Source: Spirochaetaceae bacterium (GTDB taxonomy: Bacteria > Spirochaetota > Leptospiria > Leptospirales > Leptonemataceae). From it: a DNA stretch of 64,000 nucleotides. Below are positions 1 to 8,175 of this stretch, piece after piece; positions within the stretch are counted from its first letter, which is position 1; every line of letters begins with the position of its first letter. The notes beneath the pieces were generated by a model. That model did no database searches and was not told the origin of the DNA. It worked only from the letters and a program-made list of their open reading frames with translations. The stretch lies in NCBI GenBank assembly GCA_002729885.1, contig PBUB01000021.1, forward strand, positions 224,451 through 288,450, read 5' to 3'. The translations under genes and the position numbers were made by a program.

Positions 1-96
1 TCGCGCCAATGTAGAAGCCTGTGTGGCGGCCGTTCTGGAAACCAGTTGCACCAGCTGGGCCGTGGCGGATCCGACGCCTACAATATGTAAATTCAT
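1..96 (-). CDS. 5' end of an unidentified protein (partial)
   Basis: An open frame starts with ATG at 96 on the minus strand and runs off the left edge after 32 codons, beginning MNLHIVGVGSATAQ. The glycine-rich start after a short beta strand resembles the first turn of a Rossmann fold, but 32 residues are too few to name a family. It lies in the same direction as the two genes upstream, beyond a terminator-like hairpin, so it would need its own promoter. No clear ribosome-binding site is visible. A plus-strand frame is also open here, so the call is tentative. Confidence 0.35.
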   Translation of the reverse strand, partial: MNLHIVGVGSATAQLVQLVSRTAATQASTLAR

Positions 97-253
97 TGGT
101 GTGCAGTTCGAAAGCTAGCCGCTGCTAAGTTACCGATTTAATTTTCGCAAAAAGATTTCCCGAAAGTAAAAACCGGGCTCCGCTGCAGGTCACTTATACT
201 GCGGCCGGGCGGTGAACTCAAGTCCTCATAATCCAGGAAACATAGAGCACTGC

Positions 254-275
254 AAAAAGCGCACTACAATGTGCG
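254..275 (-). terminator. Terminator-like hairpin at the end of the Gfo/Idh gene
   Basis: Read on the minus strand, a 5-bp stem CGCAC/GTGCG with a 6-base loop (275 to 260) is followed by C and five T. The hairpin overlaps the last codons and the TAG stop of the oxidoreductase gene. Confidence 0.55.
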
Positions 276-1361
276 ATATGCCTTATCAATGAATTCTACG
301 GTTTTGAGCCCCTGGATAGTTCGATTCCTATCATATCCTGATTCTGATGCTTTGCCAGAAGAGATATGAGCTTCCCTGGCAATAGTAGAATACATATTCA
401 TCCAGGGATTTCTTTTACTTTCAGAAAAAGAGAATGGATACTCTTTCAGTTCTTTAAATCCAGAATACCGCGAGGACTTCCTGGATTTCCAGAGGCGAAA
501 ACCATTGTTTCCGCAATGAATCCTGCCATCAGAAAAATCCAATTCCATTTCAAATTCAAAGAACTTTGAGCGAGCTCCGGTATCCAGATTGGCCACAAAG
601 TTATCATAATGAAAGTGTAGATGCGAAGCCTGCTCCAGGCCCTTGCTGTTTCGCACGATTCGGCCGCTCATATTGATGGGTATGCCACAGTACCAGAAAA
701 GAAGATCTATCCAGTGAACAGCATCGTGCAAGAGCGGTCCTGATCCAGGATGGACGGGAGATGCTCCTGAATAGACCCGACCGCGAATATGACGAAGCGT
801 GCCCAGAGATTTACTTTGAATCAGCTTTAAAACCTTCTGATACCCCGGATGATATCTTCTTTCAAAATTGATCCAGAGCCTGCGGTGGAAGTTCTCCATC
901 GCCTGGAGAAGCTTTTTCGCATCAGAGGCCTTTTCTCCGGGGGGCTTCTCAATAAGAACATCGGCTACGCCACTTTTCATTAATTCCAGGGCCTGGGAAG
1001 TATGCACATCCTGCGGAGTGGCTACAATGGCCAGATCCACAGAAAGGGGGCCCTCTGTAGTCGAAGTGCTCGCTGCATTACTCTCTTTTCCAGAAGACTT
1101 TCGCCTTTGATCTGCGAATTGCGCTGAGTTAATGCTGGCAAATAGCTGTTTTGGATTTTCAAAGCATAGCACCGGTTCTGGCCACCAGCGTTGGAACTCC
1201 TGAATTCTGGCTGGATTGGTATCGCATACAGCGATTAGATTGTATCGCCTTTTCAGAGCCAGCAATGAGCCCGCATGAGTGCATGGATGATAGCGAAGTT
1301 TGTCTTTTTCCAGGGACCAGCCTATGCGACCCAGTCCAATCAGGATTGCATTTCGCTTCAC
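264..1361 (-). CDS. Gfo/Idh/MocA-family NAD(P)-dependent oxidoreductase
   Basis: The 365-residue protein starts with a dinucleotide-binding fingerprint (IGLGRIGW) and has the family's EKPPG motif near residue 140, where the Lys of EKP is the usual catalytic residue. These proteins reduce or oxidise sugars, inositols or related compounds with NAD(P); the substrate cannot be told from sequence. The N-terminal Rossmann domain carries an insertion of about 30 residues, rich in Ser, Thr, Gly and Glu, just before the DLAIVATP strand. The start overlaps the stop of the upstream small membrane protein by 4 bases (ATGA), implying translational coupling. The gene ends in a terminator-like hairpin. Confidence 0.8.
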   Translation of the reverse strand: MKRNAILIGLGRIGWSLEKDKLRYHPCTHAGSLLALKRRYNLIAVCDTNPARIQEFQRWWPEPVLCFENPKQLFASINSAQFADQRRKSSGKESNAASTSTTEGPLSVDLAIVATPQDVHTSQALELMKSGVADVLIEKPPGEKASDAKKLLQAMENFHRRLWINFERRYHPGYQKVLKLIQSKSLGTLRHIRGRVYSGASPVHPGSGPLLHDAVHWIDLLFWYCGIPINMSGRIVRNSKGLEQASHLHFHYDNFVANLDTGARSKFFEFEMELDFSDGRIHCGNNGFRLWKSRKSSRYSGFKELKEYPFSFSESKRNPWMNMYSTIAREAHISSGKASESGYDRNRTIQGLKTVEFIDKAYRTL

Positions 1362-1624
1362 TTGATTACTTTTTCCAGAAGCCAGAGCATGCCCATGAAA
1401 TAGAGTCCCCAGAGCAGGGATCCCAGAGTAAAGGAGGCGATAATCACAATGACCGGGGGCATTGGAAGATAGAGAATGCTGAGTGGCATATCTGCGATGA
1501 GATGCGAAGTGCAGCTTGGATTAATGCACTCCATGTCCAGGATCCTGGTTCTGGTCCAAACATAGATTACATGAATGGCAAATCCAACCCAGAAGGCGAG
1601 TTTGTAGTTTGAACTGGATCGCAT
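1358..1624 (-). CDS. Small two-helix membrane protein, function unknown
   Basis: An 88-residue protein with two hydrophobic stretches, about residues 9-22 and 47-83 (the second long enough for one long or two short helices). Between them is a polar loop with two Cys (MECINPSC). A Shine-Dalgarno-like GGAAAG lies seven bases upstream of the ATG. The stop overlaps the start of the Gfo/Idh gene, so the two are probably co-translated. I do not recognise the family. The gene is divergent from mutL across 56 bases that must hold both promoters. Confidence 0.6.
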   Translation of the reverse strand: MRSSSNYKLAFWVGFAIHVIYVWTRTRILDMECINPSCTSHLIADMPLSILYLPMPPVIVIIASFTLGSLLWGLYFMGMLWLLEKVIK

Positions 1625-1680
1625 AATCTTTCCGCTTTACGCCCCACCCGGAGGCTCCTACGCTGACGGCACCAGTATTT

Positions 1681-3633
1681 ATGGAATCCGCTCTGAAGAA
1701 AAGTAGAATCCGCCCTCTGCCTGCACTGCTGGTAGATCGCATTGCAGCAGGAGAGGTCATCGATGGTCCGGCCTCGGTGGTTAAGGAGCTGGCCGAGAAT
1801 GCCCTGGATGCTGGAGCCACAAGCATTCAGGTAGAAACCAGCGGAGGAGGCATAAACTGGATTTCAGTGGAGGATGACGGAGCCGGGATTCTGGCTGAAG
1901 ATCTGCCTCTGGCTATCCAGAAGCATGCAACTTCCAAAGTAGAAACCCTGGATGATATATGCGAGGTTCTGAGTTACGGATTTCGTGGTGAGGCCCTTTC
2001 TTCCATCGCCTCAATTAGCTATCTGGAAATACTCACTCGTGCTGAGGACCAGGAGCGAGGAGCTCGTATCGTAAGCCGCGGTGGCGAGCCAGGACCTGTA
2101 GAGCCTGCGGCCAGAACCAGAGGCACTCGCATATATGTGGAAGATCTGTTCTATTCCACTCCAGCCCGTAAGAAGTTCCTTAAAGCAGAAAAGTCGGAAA
2201 ATCAGAAGATTCATCGGGAGTTCATCCGTCTCGCTCTGGCGCGATTGAGTGTTGCCTGGAAGCTGGTGCGGGATGATAAGACGATTCTGGATCTGCCGGC
2301 CAATCAATCCTTCGAAGAGCGAGCAGGTGCTATCTTCACAGAGAATCTGGCCAGGCATCTGCTGCCCGTAAGTTCCCATGCTTCCGGAATTTCCATTTCA
2401 GGTTTTATATCCGATCATGATTTTTTTCGAGCCACCCGGGATCGTCAGTTTTCCTGGATCAATGGCCGCCCGGTGGAGTTCAAAAATCTGTCCTTTCTGG
2501 TTAAAAAAGGATATGGCGAAATACTGCCTCATGGCTCTCATCCGGCCTATTTTCTCTTTCTGGAAGTGGAGCCGGATCGTGTGGATGTAAATGTGCATCC
2601 TGCAAAAAGAGAAGTACGGCTGCTGGATGAATTCTTACTGCACGGTCTGGTTCAAAGAGCTGTGGTTCCTGTAATCTTTCCAGATGAGCCTCTACCGCTC
2701 AAGAAAGGTAACTGGCAACCGGGCTTCAATAGTTCTTATTCTATCTTTTCATCCGGTGGAGCGTCTGGCTCTGAATCCCGTAGTTCGAGAAATGCAAATC
2801 TTGATCCATCCGACGTAGCAGGCGAATATGGAAAACCTGGTTCTTTGTTGGAATCCGTAGATTCACTACTGTTCGAAAAGGAACGAGATGTAGGCCAGAG
2901 TAGAGCATACGAAATACGAGGCACTTCCTGGGATGCTGCCGATTCGGGGCCGGGCTATTCGGACACCCGGGGCGATAGCCGGGATGCGGACCATGAATTG
3001 CGCACTGGCGATAACAACCGAAGCCATTTAGATGCTACATCCGGGAGCTCCGTTAATTCGGGCTTTCTTCCCATCCGGCATTTTGGAGTGATCTTTGGAA
3101 CCTACATCCTGGCAGAAGCAGAGGATGGATTCTATATCATTGATCAGCATACGGCTCACGAACGTATCAACTATGAACTGAAACGAAAGGGGCTGGAAGA
3201 TCGAAGCTTTGGGACTCAGAATCTGCTTACCCCTCTAATCCTGGATTATTCCAGGCAGGAGGCGGATTCAATTCTCGAGCATTCCCAGGAATTACAGGAA
3301 GCGGGCTTTCAAATAGATTCTATTGGAGAGGGACAGATTGCATTGCGTATGGTGCCAGATTTTCTGGATCCAGGTTCAGAAGTGGATACAATTATGCATG
3401 TGATTCAGCGCCTGGCAGAAGGGGAGTCCATGGTTCGAGTCTATGATGAGTACGCAGCCATGAAAGCCTGTAAAGCTTCCATCAAAAAGAATGATGTAGT
3501 GCATGGTAGCGTTCTGGCCGAAATCTTAAAGCAATTGAGTCAATGTGAGGATCCTTCTCGATGCCCCCACGGAAGGCCCACCATGCTCCGTTTGACTCGA
3601 AATGAACTGGACCGAATGTTCCATAGAACGTAG
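1681..3633 (+). CDS. mutL: DNA mismatch repair protein MutL (endonuclease type)
   Basis: MutL couples MutS mismatch recognition to strand incision and repair. The N-terminal GHKL ATPase shows the N-box ELAENALDAG, DDGAGI, HATSK and GFRGEAL motifs in the first 110 residues. A variable linker rich in Ser, Gly and Asp spans roughly residues 345-455. The C-terminal dimerisation domain carries DQHTAHERINYE, which fits the DQHA(x)2E(x)4E endonuclease motif except Thr for Ala, together with ACK (for ACR) and CPHGRP. This points to a nicking MutL, as in organisms lacking MutH. Length (650) is normal. No good Shine-Dalgarno lies directly before the ATG, but the start fits the family. It heads a plus-strand run ending near 7.9 kb. 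Confidence 0.96.
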   Translation: MESALKKSRIRPLPALLVDRIAAGEVIDGPASVVKELAENALDAGATSIQVETSGGGINWISVEDDGAGILAEDLPLAIQKHATSKVETLDDICEVLSYGFRGEALSSIASISYLEILTRAEDQERGARIVSRGGEPGPVEPAARTRGTRIYVEDLFYSTPARKKFLKAEKSENQKIHREFIRLALARLSVAWKLVRDDKTILDLPANQSFEERAGAIFTENLARHLLPVSSHASGISISGFISDHDFFRATRDRQFSWINGRPVEFKNLSFLVKKGYGEILPHGSHPAYFLFLEVEPDRVDVNVHPAKREVRLLDEFLLHGLVQRAVVPVIFPDEPLPLKKGNWQPGFNSSYSIFSSGGASGSESRSSRNANLDPSDVAGEYGKPGSLLESVDSLLFEKERDVGQSRAYEIRGTSWDAADSGPGYSDTRGDSRDADHELRTGDNNRSHLDATSGSSVNSGFLPIRHFGVIFGTYILAEAEDGFYIIDQHTAHERINYELKRKGLEDRSFGTQNLLTPLILDYSRQEADSILEHSQELQEAGFQIDSIGEGQIALRMVPDFLDPGSEVDTIMHVIQRLAEGESMVRVYDEYAAMKACKASIKKNDVVHGSVLAEILKQLSQCEDPSRCPHGRPTMLRLTRNELDRMFHRT

Positions 3634-3681
3634 GTTTTTTTAATGGAACCTATGCCAGTACCCTGTGTAGTGGAGTAAGCG

Positions 3682-4221
3682 ATGAAACCTCAAACCATTG
3701 TGATCGCTGTATCCGGCAGTATTGCTGCTTACAAAACCTGTGACCTGGTGCGAAACCTGTCCAGAAAGAAGATTCCTGTTCGAGTTTGCATGACACGAAA
3801 TGCAACTCGATTCGTAGGGCCGGTAACATTTCAAACCCTGAGTGGTCAGGATGTAATTGTGGATGAATGGGATCATGGCATGCTCCATATAGATCTAAAG
3901 AACGAAGCAGCCCTTTTTGCAGTAATCCCGGCCACAGCGAATATTATTGGTAAAATGGCATCCGGCATCGCAGATGATGCGGTAACCAGTACCTACCTGG
4001 CTTTGCAATGCCCGGCTTTTGTGGCGCCCGCTATGAATCCAAACATGTACAGCCATTCTGCAGTACAGAGAAACCTTAAGACTTTGCAGCAAGATGGAGT
4101 CACTATCCTGGATCCGGCCGCCGGGGAAGTAATTTGCGGTGATGTGGGCCAGGGAAAAATGGAAGAAATCCAGAAAATTGAAGCGAAACTACTGGAGAAA
4201 TATAACGAAATAATCTCATGA
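3682..4221 (+). CDS. coaC: Phosphopantothenoylcysteine decarboxylase (CoaC)
   Basis: This FMN protein decarboxylates 4'-phosphopantothenoylcysteine to 4'-phosphopantetheine in coenzyme A synthesis. The 179 residues show the flavoprotein start SGSIAAYK, the active-site His in [10 protein letters not shown], the PAMNPNM motif and the substrate-loop Cys in [10 protein letters not shown]. In most bacteria this is the N-terminal half of a CoaBC fusion; here it is a separate gene. A GGAG lies six bases before the ATG. The last codons overlap the start of coaB by 4 bases. Confidence 0.93.
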   Translation: MKPQTIVIAVSGSIAAYKTCDLVRNLSRKKIPVRVCMTRNATRFVGPVTFQTLSGQDVIVDEWDHGMLHIDLKNEAALFAVIPATANIIGKMASGIADDAVTSTYLALQCPAFVAPAMNPNMYSHSAVQRNLKTLQQDGVTILDPAAGEVICGDVGQGKMEEIQKIEAKLLEKYNEIIS

Positions 4222-4901
4222 ACTTGAAGGACTTCAAGCTAATCGTAACGTCAGGGCCTACCAGGGAATGGATCGATCCAGTGCGTTTTATCTCCAATCC
4301 ATCCACAGGGCAAACTGGATGGGAACTGGCAAGAAACGGTATCTCGCGATTTCGAGAGGTGGTCTATATATGCGGGCCCGCTCATCGCGATTATTGTCAG
4401 GTCCCGAATGCGCGCAATATTTCCGTGATTACTACAGAAGAGTTGGCTCAGGCTGTTCAATCGGAAGTAGATTCCCGATGTTTGTTGATTATGGCGGCGG
4501 CGCCGGCTGACTTTACTCCAGCCAATCCGGGAGCTCAAAAAATCAAAAAAACGGGCTCCGAAGGAATGACCCTGGAATTGAAACCCACCACCGATGTTTT
4601 GATCAGTGTTTCGGATCTGGATTATCCCAATTTCTTCAGAGTGGGTTTTGCGGCTGAGACCACAGATATCCGGGAGCATGCCCTGGAGAAAATGGAGCGG
4701 AAAAAGCTGCACTTTGTATGCGCCAATCGGGTATATCGCGAGGAAGTGGGCTTTGGCTCCCATGAAAACACTCTCTTTGTTCTGGATCGGGAAGGCAGAG
4801 AGGAGACCGTCGGGCCATGCTCCAAGGACCTTCTGGCTCAGAATCTGCTGGATTATTTGATTCTAAGGATGCAGACTCTTTCCGATAGTACTGTTAGATA
4901 G
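4218..4901 (+). CDS. coaB: Phosphopantothenate-cysteine ligase (CoaB)
   Basis: CoaB joins 4'-phosphopantothenate and cysteine using a nucleotide triphosphate, the step before CoaC. Visible motifs are [20 protein letters not shown] near the N-terminus and AQKIKKTG, whose Lys pair matches the catalytic lysine region of CoaB. At 227 residues it equals the CoaB half of the usual CoaBC fusion. The ATGA overlap with coaC means the two enzymes are translationally coupled although no longer fused. The order coaC-coaB matches the domain order of the fused protein. Confidence 0.93.
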   Translation: MNLKDFKLIVTSGPTREWIDPVRFISNPSTGQTGWELARNGISRFREVVYICGPAHRDYCQVPNARNISVITTEELAQAVQSEVDSRCLLIMAAAPADFTPANPGAQKIKKTGSEGMTLELKPTTDVLISVSDLDYPNFFRVGFAAETTDIREHALEKMERKKLHFVCANRVYREEVGFGSHENTLFVLDREGREETVGPCSKDLLAQNLLDYLILRMQTLSDSTVR

Positions 4902-4913
4902 CAGGAGGGAAAA

Positions 4914-5666
4914 GTGTCCCTGACGATTTTGCTTCTGACGGGCATCAAGGAAGAGCTACAGGGTCTTCTGGACCGCCATCCGTTTGAATTTGAAAAAGAA
5001 CTTAGAGTATATCGTTCCAGGAAATATCGGGAATTCTACGCCAGAACCACCGGACCGGGCGTTACCAAACGCAAAGAAATCCAGAAGATACTGGAAGATA
5101 TTGCTCCGGACGTTGTAATCAGTGCAGGAATAGCCGGCATTCTGGATGAAAAGGATGAAATCGAAACCGGTCAGGTACTGCGCATCAGTGAAGTGATACG
5201 TCATTCCAATCGGGTCAGTTATCCTGGAGGGCCTGGTCGGGATCGTATGATTACTGTTGATCGACCGGTACATGACATTCTGGATAAGCTGGACCTGGCC
5301 AATGAGTTCAAAGCCAGGGCCTGCGATATGGAATCCGCGATCCTGCTGGATATGGTAGGAGCTCTTCCTGCTCTTGCCAGAAAGACCTTTGTTGTACTTC
5401 TGAAAGTTGCCGGAGATCGTCCGGAGGATTCATCTCTGTACGAATATGAACATCATACCTGGGGCTGGGATAAGAAATCGTTCTGGCAAAAATTAAACAC
5501 TGCTCTAAGGTTCCCGGCAGGTCCATCCGCATGTTATCGGTTGATTCGTCACAAAAAGCAGGCTCTTGCTTCCCTTGTTAAGGAAATGGAATTGCTTGTG
5601 TACAAAATTGCAAAGGAGCAGTCCATCCCTCCGGGACTGAAGTCCGTCTTCATTCCGCATCGCTAA
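4914..5666 (+). CDS. Nucleoside phosphorylase / MTA-SAH nucleosidase-like protein
   Basis: The 250-residue protein fits the PNP_UDP_1 superfamily, which cleaves the glycosidic bond of nucleosides such as methylthioadenosine or S-adenosylhomocysteine. Supporting motifs are TGPGVTK near residue 43, VISAGIAG, the acidic ribose-binding DMESA near residue 140 and KVAGD near 163. The C-terminal 80 residues are not typical of the family. The start is GTG, decided by a strong AGGAGG four bases upstream. It sits 12 bases after coaB and just before the TPR-Mrr gene, so co-transcription is likely. The exact substrate is unknown; it could also be related to the hopanoid-associated phosphorylases. Confidence 0.7.
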   Translation: MSLTILLLTGIKEELQGLLDRHPFEFEKELRVYRSRKYREFYARTTGPGVTKRKEIQKILEDIAPDVVISAGIAGILDEKDEIETGQVLRISEVIRHSNRVSYPGGPGRDRMITVDRPVHDILDKLDLANEFKARACDMESAILLDMVGALPALARKTFVVLLKVAGDRPEDSSLYEYEHHTWGWDKKSFWQKLNTALRFPAGPSACYRLIRHKKQALASLVKEMELLVYKIAKEQSIPPGLKSVFIPHR

Positions 5667-5667
5667 T

Positions 5668-7236
5668 ATGATCTGGCTTATTGTAATACTGCTTGGTGGC
5701 GGACTCGTGGGTGCGATCTATTACTTTCTGGTTTTTGATCGAAGCTCAGTTTTTGATCGGGCCTTGAGTCTTGCCAGAGAAGGTGCCTACACAGATGCAC
5801 GTGGACTGATTCGATCCAGGATAGAGCGCGAGCCGGATAATCCACGTGGGCATTTCACCATGGCACAGATCTATGCCATGGAAGGGGATGAACACAATGA
5901 ACTGGAACATCTACAGGAACTTCGCCGACTGGGCCGTCCGCTTCCTGAATATCCCAAGCCCAGATTGCTCAATCGCATTGGAGAGATCTTTTATCGTCAG
6001 GAAGAATTCGAAGAAGCCTATGATGTATACACGGAATCTCTGGCAGCAGCTCCCAGAAACGAAGAGGCTCTGGCTCACCTGGCATTTATGGCTATCGGGC
6101 AGAGCGAATTCGAGGTGGCAGAAAAGCACTTCAAGAAGCTGGTAGAGCTGGCGCCTCAATCCGCGGAATATAGAATCGCTCGAGGCGTGGGGCTGTCTAT
6201 GCTCAAGAAAAAGGAAGCCCTGAAAGAACTGGAAGAGGGTCTGGACCTGGATCGCTCCAACGACACCGGCAGGTTCCTGCTGGCCATTGAGGCGTATCGC
6301 CAGGGGGAGCATAAGAAAGTACTGGAGCAGCTTGAAAAGCTCAAAGATAACATAGATGATTCTGCTATCCGGTATTTAATCTTTAAGATGGCTGCTGCTT
6401 CCCATTACATGACAGGCAAAAATGAACGGTCCCTGGAGGCAGCGGAGAGCTGTCTGCACCTGGCTCTGGAAGAGACCTGGGACCGAGAAGAGTATGATGC
6501 CAGGCTGGCTGTGGCGTATCTGAGTATGCTGATGGGGGATCTGGAAAAAGCCAATGAGAACCTTCTGGAATTGGAAATTCGAAACCCCACGGACCAGACC
6601 GTAATGCGAGTTTCGGATTTTCGCATGGACCTGGAAGAAGGTGTGGCTACCATTCAGGAAACCAGTCCCCGTGGTTTCGACTTTCAAAATCAGCTCAAAG
6701 AATGGGTGCGAAACAGAATTCATCCAGAAATCATTTTTCGCGTTAGTGGTCTGCAGATGGATGAGGTATTCAACATCAATGCTGGATCTGAAGGAAGCAA
6801 ACCGGTCAGACGAACCAGCGCGGCTGCGGGCCCTGCATTTGATGCCGATGAATTGATCGAAACATTTAACGAGCTTCCTTCCGCTCAGTTCGAGTCCGCC
6901 TGCAACAAGATCGTTACCAGCATGGGTTTCAAGGTGGATAGAAATCTGCCGAACCGAGATCCCGATGGCCTGGATCTGGTAGCCGTGAATCAGGAAGACA
7001 AAAAGGATCGTGCTCTGTTTCAGTTTCGAAAATGGAGAAATCAGCCTATTTCAGATATCTTTCTTCGTAACATGCAGAATACGTTGAATGAGCTCAAAGT
7101 GGCCCGCGGTTTTGTGATTGCAGGGGCCCGACTTACTACCGGCGCAGAATCCGCTCTGCAGAACTTGAAGAAAATCCAGGTGATCAACGGTGAAGATCTG
7201 GGTGCAGTCCTGGTAAATATCATCAAACCCGAGTAA
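5668..7236 (+). CDS. Membrane-anchored TPR protein with a C-terminal Mrr-like nuclease domain
   Basis: An N-terminal membrane helix (about residues 2-22) is followed by tetratricopeptide-like repeats to about residue 330, then a linker and a C-terminal domain from about 390 that resembles the Mrr restriction-endonuclease fold (FNELPSAQFESACNKIVTSMGF, GLDLVAV, then FQFRKW). In active Mrr proteins the pattern is D...QxK followed by a basic residue. Here it reads Q452-F-R454-K455, so the catalytic Lys position holds Arg and the next holds Lys; activity is uncertain. The gene starts one base after the upstream stop, with no clear ribosome-binding site, suggesting coupling. The role is unknown; with helices and TPRs it may be a membrane-bound scaffold binding nucleic acid. 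Confidence 0.7.
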   Translation: MIWLIVILLGGGLVGAIYYFLVFDRSSVFDRALSLAREGAYTDARGLIRSRIEREPDNPRGHFTMAQIYAMEGDEHNELEHLQELRRLGRPLPEYPKPRLLNRIGEIFYRQEEFEEAYDVYTESLAAAPRNEEALAHLAFMAIGQSEFEVAEKHFKKLVELAPQSAEYRIARGVGLSMLKKKEALKELEEGLDLDRSNDTGRFLLAIEAYRQGEHKKVLEQLEKLKDNIDDSAIRYLIFKMAAASHYMTGKNERSLEAAESCLHLALEETWDREEYDARLAVAYLSMLMGDLEKANENLLELEIRNPTDQTVMRVSDFRMDLEEGVATIQETSPRGFDFQNQLKEWVRNRIHPEIIFRVSGLQMDEVFNINAGSEGSKPVRRTSAAAGPAFDADELIETFNELPSAQFESACNKIVTSMGFKVDRNLPNRDPDGLDLVAVNQEDKKDRALFQFRKWRNQPISDIFLRNMQNTLNELKVARGFVIAGARLTTGAESALQNLKKIQVINGEDLGAVLVNIIKPE

Positions 7237-7285
7237 GTGGGAACCCGGGGCTCTATCTGCTCGTCCAATCAAGGTGAGGTATGCA

Positions 7286-7891
7286 GTGAAGTATCAAATC
7301 CAGAGAGGAATCCTTTTGATTCTGGTGCTATGCGGCATCAATGGATGCGAAGGAAAATCAGAAAGGAATGCTCCAGATCCAGTAGTGAATCGGAACGCTG
7401 AGAATGCTCCCATTAGACTGGAGCGAAAGGCAGCTTTTGATACTTCCAGGCAGAAGCTGGATATGGAATCTATTTCTGAACTGGACGCTGTAGACCGTAG
7501 ATTACAGACACTGTTTAGAATGATCGATGATCGAGATCTGTCCGGTCTGGAAAAGATGGTCTATCCCGGAGAAGGGGTACATGTGGATTTGAAGGCTCAT
7601 CGAACAGTAGCGGAACTGAAAGATGAACTGGCTGAGCCGGAAGGATATTTTCAGAAGTTTTATCTGGATTCTGAATTGCTAAAGAAAAGCACGGGTGATC
7701 CGTCGCAGATGTCCCTTCATGAAATTCTAAACAAGAACTCACGCATCTTTGCTGAATATTATCTGGAGCCGGGAACGACTCAAATCGAGGTTCGGTTCTA
7801 TCTGGGAAGCACACCGGAAGAGAGCTTTCGAATTAATAATGCCGTATTAATCAAGAGAGACGGCCAGTGGTATTTTCTTCAATTGCTCTAG
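7286..7891 (+). CDS. Putative lipoprotein, function unknown
   Basis: The preferred start is a GTG at 7286, seven bases after a GAGG; a GTG 12 bases upstream is also possible. The product begins MKYQIQRGILLILVLCGINGC, a short signal peptide ending in a Cys, with Gly at -1 and Asn at -2, acceptable for a spirochaetal lipobox. The mature part of about 180 residues is charged, with a region resembling small regulatory or nuclear-transport-factor-like folds near the end (QIEVRFYLG, NNAVLIKRDGQWYFLQLL), a pattern common in periplasmic proteins of unknown role. It is the last gene of the mutL-coaCB run. Confidence 0.65.
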   Translation: MKYQIQRGILLILVLCGINGCEGKSERNAPDPVVNRNAENAPIRLERKAAFDTSRQKLDMESISELDAVDRRLQTLFRMIDDRDLSGLEKMVYPGEGVHVDLKAHRTVAELKDELAEPEGYFQKFYLDSELLKKSTGDPSQMSLHEILNKNSRIFAEYYLEPGTTQIEVRFYLGSTPEESFRINNAVLIKRDGQWYFLQLL

Positions 7892-8175
7892 GCTGGTAGC
7901 CGGCGAAGCTATATTAGTTCCGGGGCCATGCCTGTGTCTTAAATGCGCGGAGTTGACGCTGTCGGATCTATATCATTTCTAATCGAGCAGGCTGATTCAA
8001 TCAGGGAAGCCGTGGTTCCTCCAGGTAATGGCGCCGATTGGCAGTGGGGGTGTATACTGGAATGTATGGAGGGCCGGGCCCACGGTTTATATGAACGGTC
8101 TGTAGTTTTCAGGAAATTCGTCGGATTGAACCGGCTTTCACAAAAAGGCTTTTCCGCATCGGGCTTTGCCTCAAC

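Noticed and set aside
300-330. TTCGATTCC-like word resembling a tRNA T-arm
   Set aside because: It lies within the Gfo/Idh coding frame and no acceptor stem or anticodon arm can be drawn; no tRNA was found elsewhere.
1151-1612. 153-codon plus-strand frame
   Set aside because: Antisense to the Gfo/Idh and small membrane genes, which have linked starts and stops and clear motifs.
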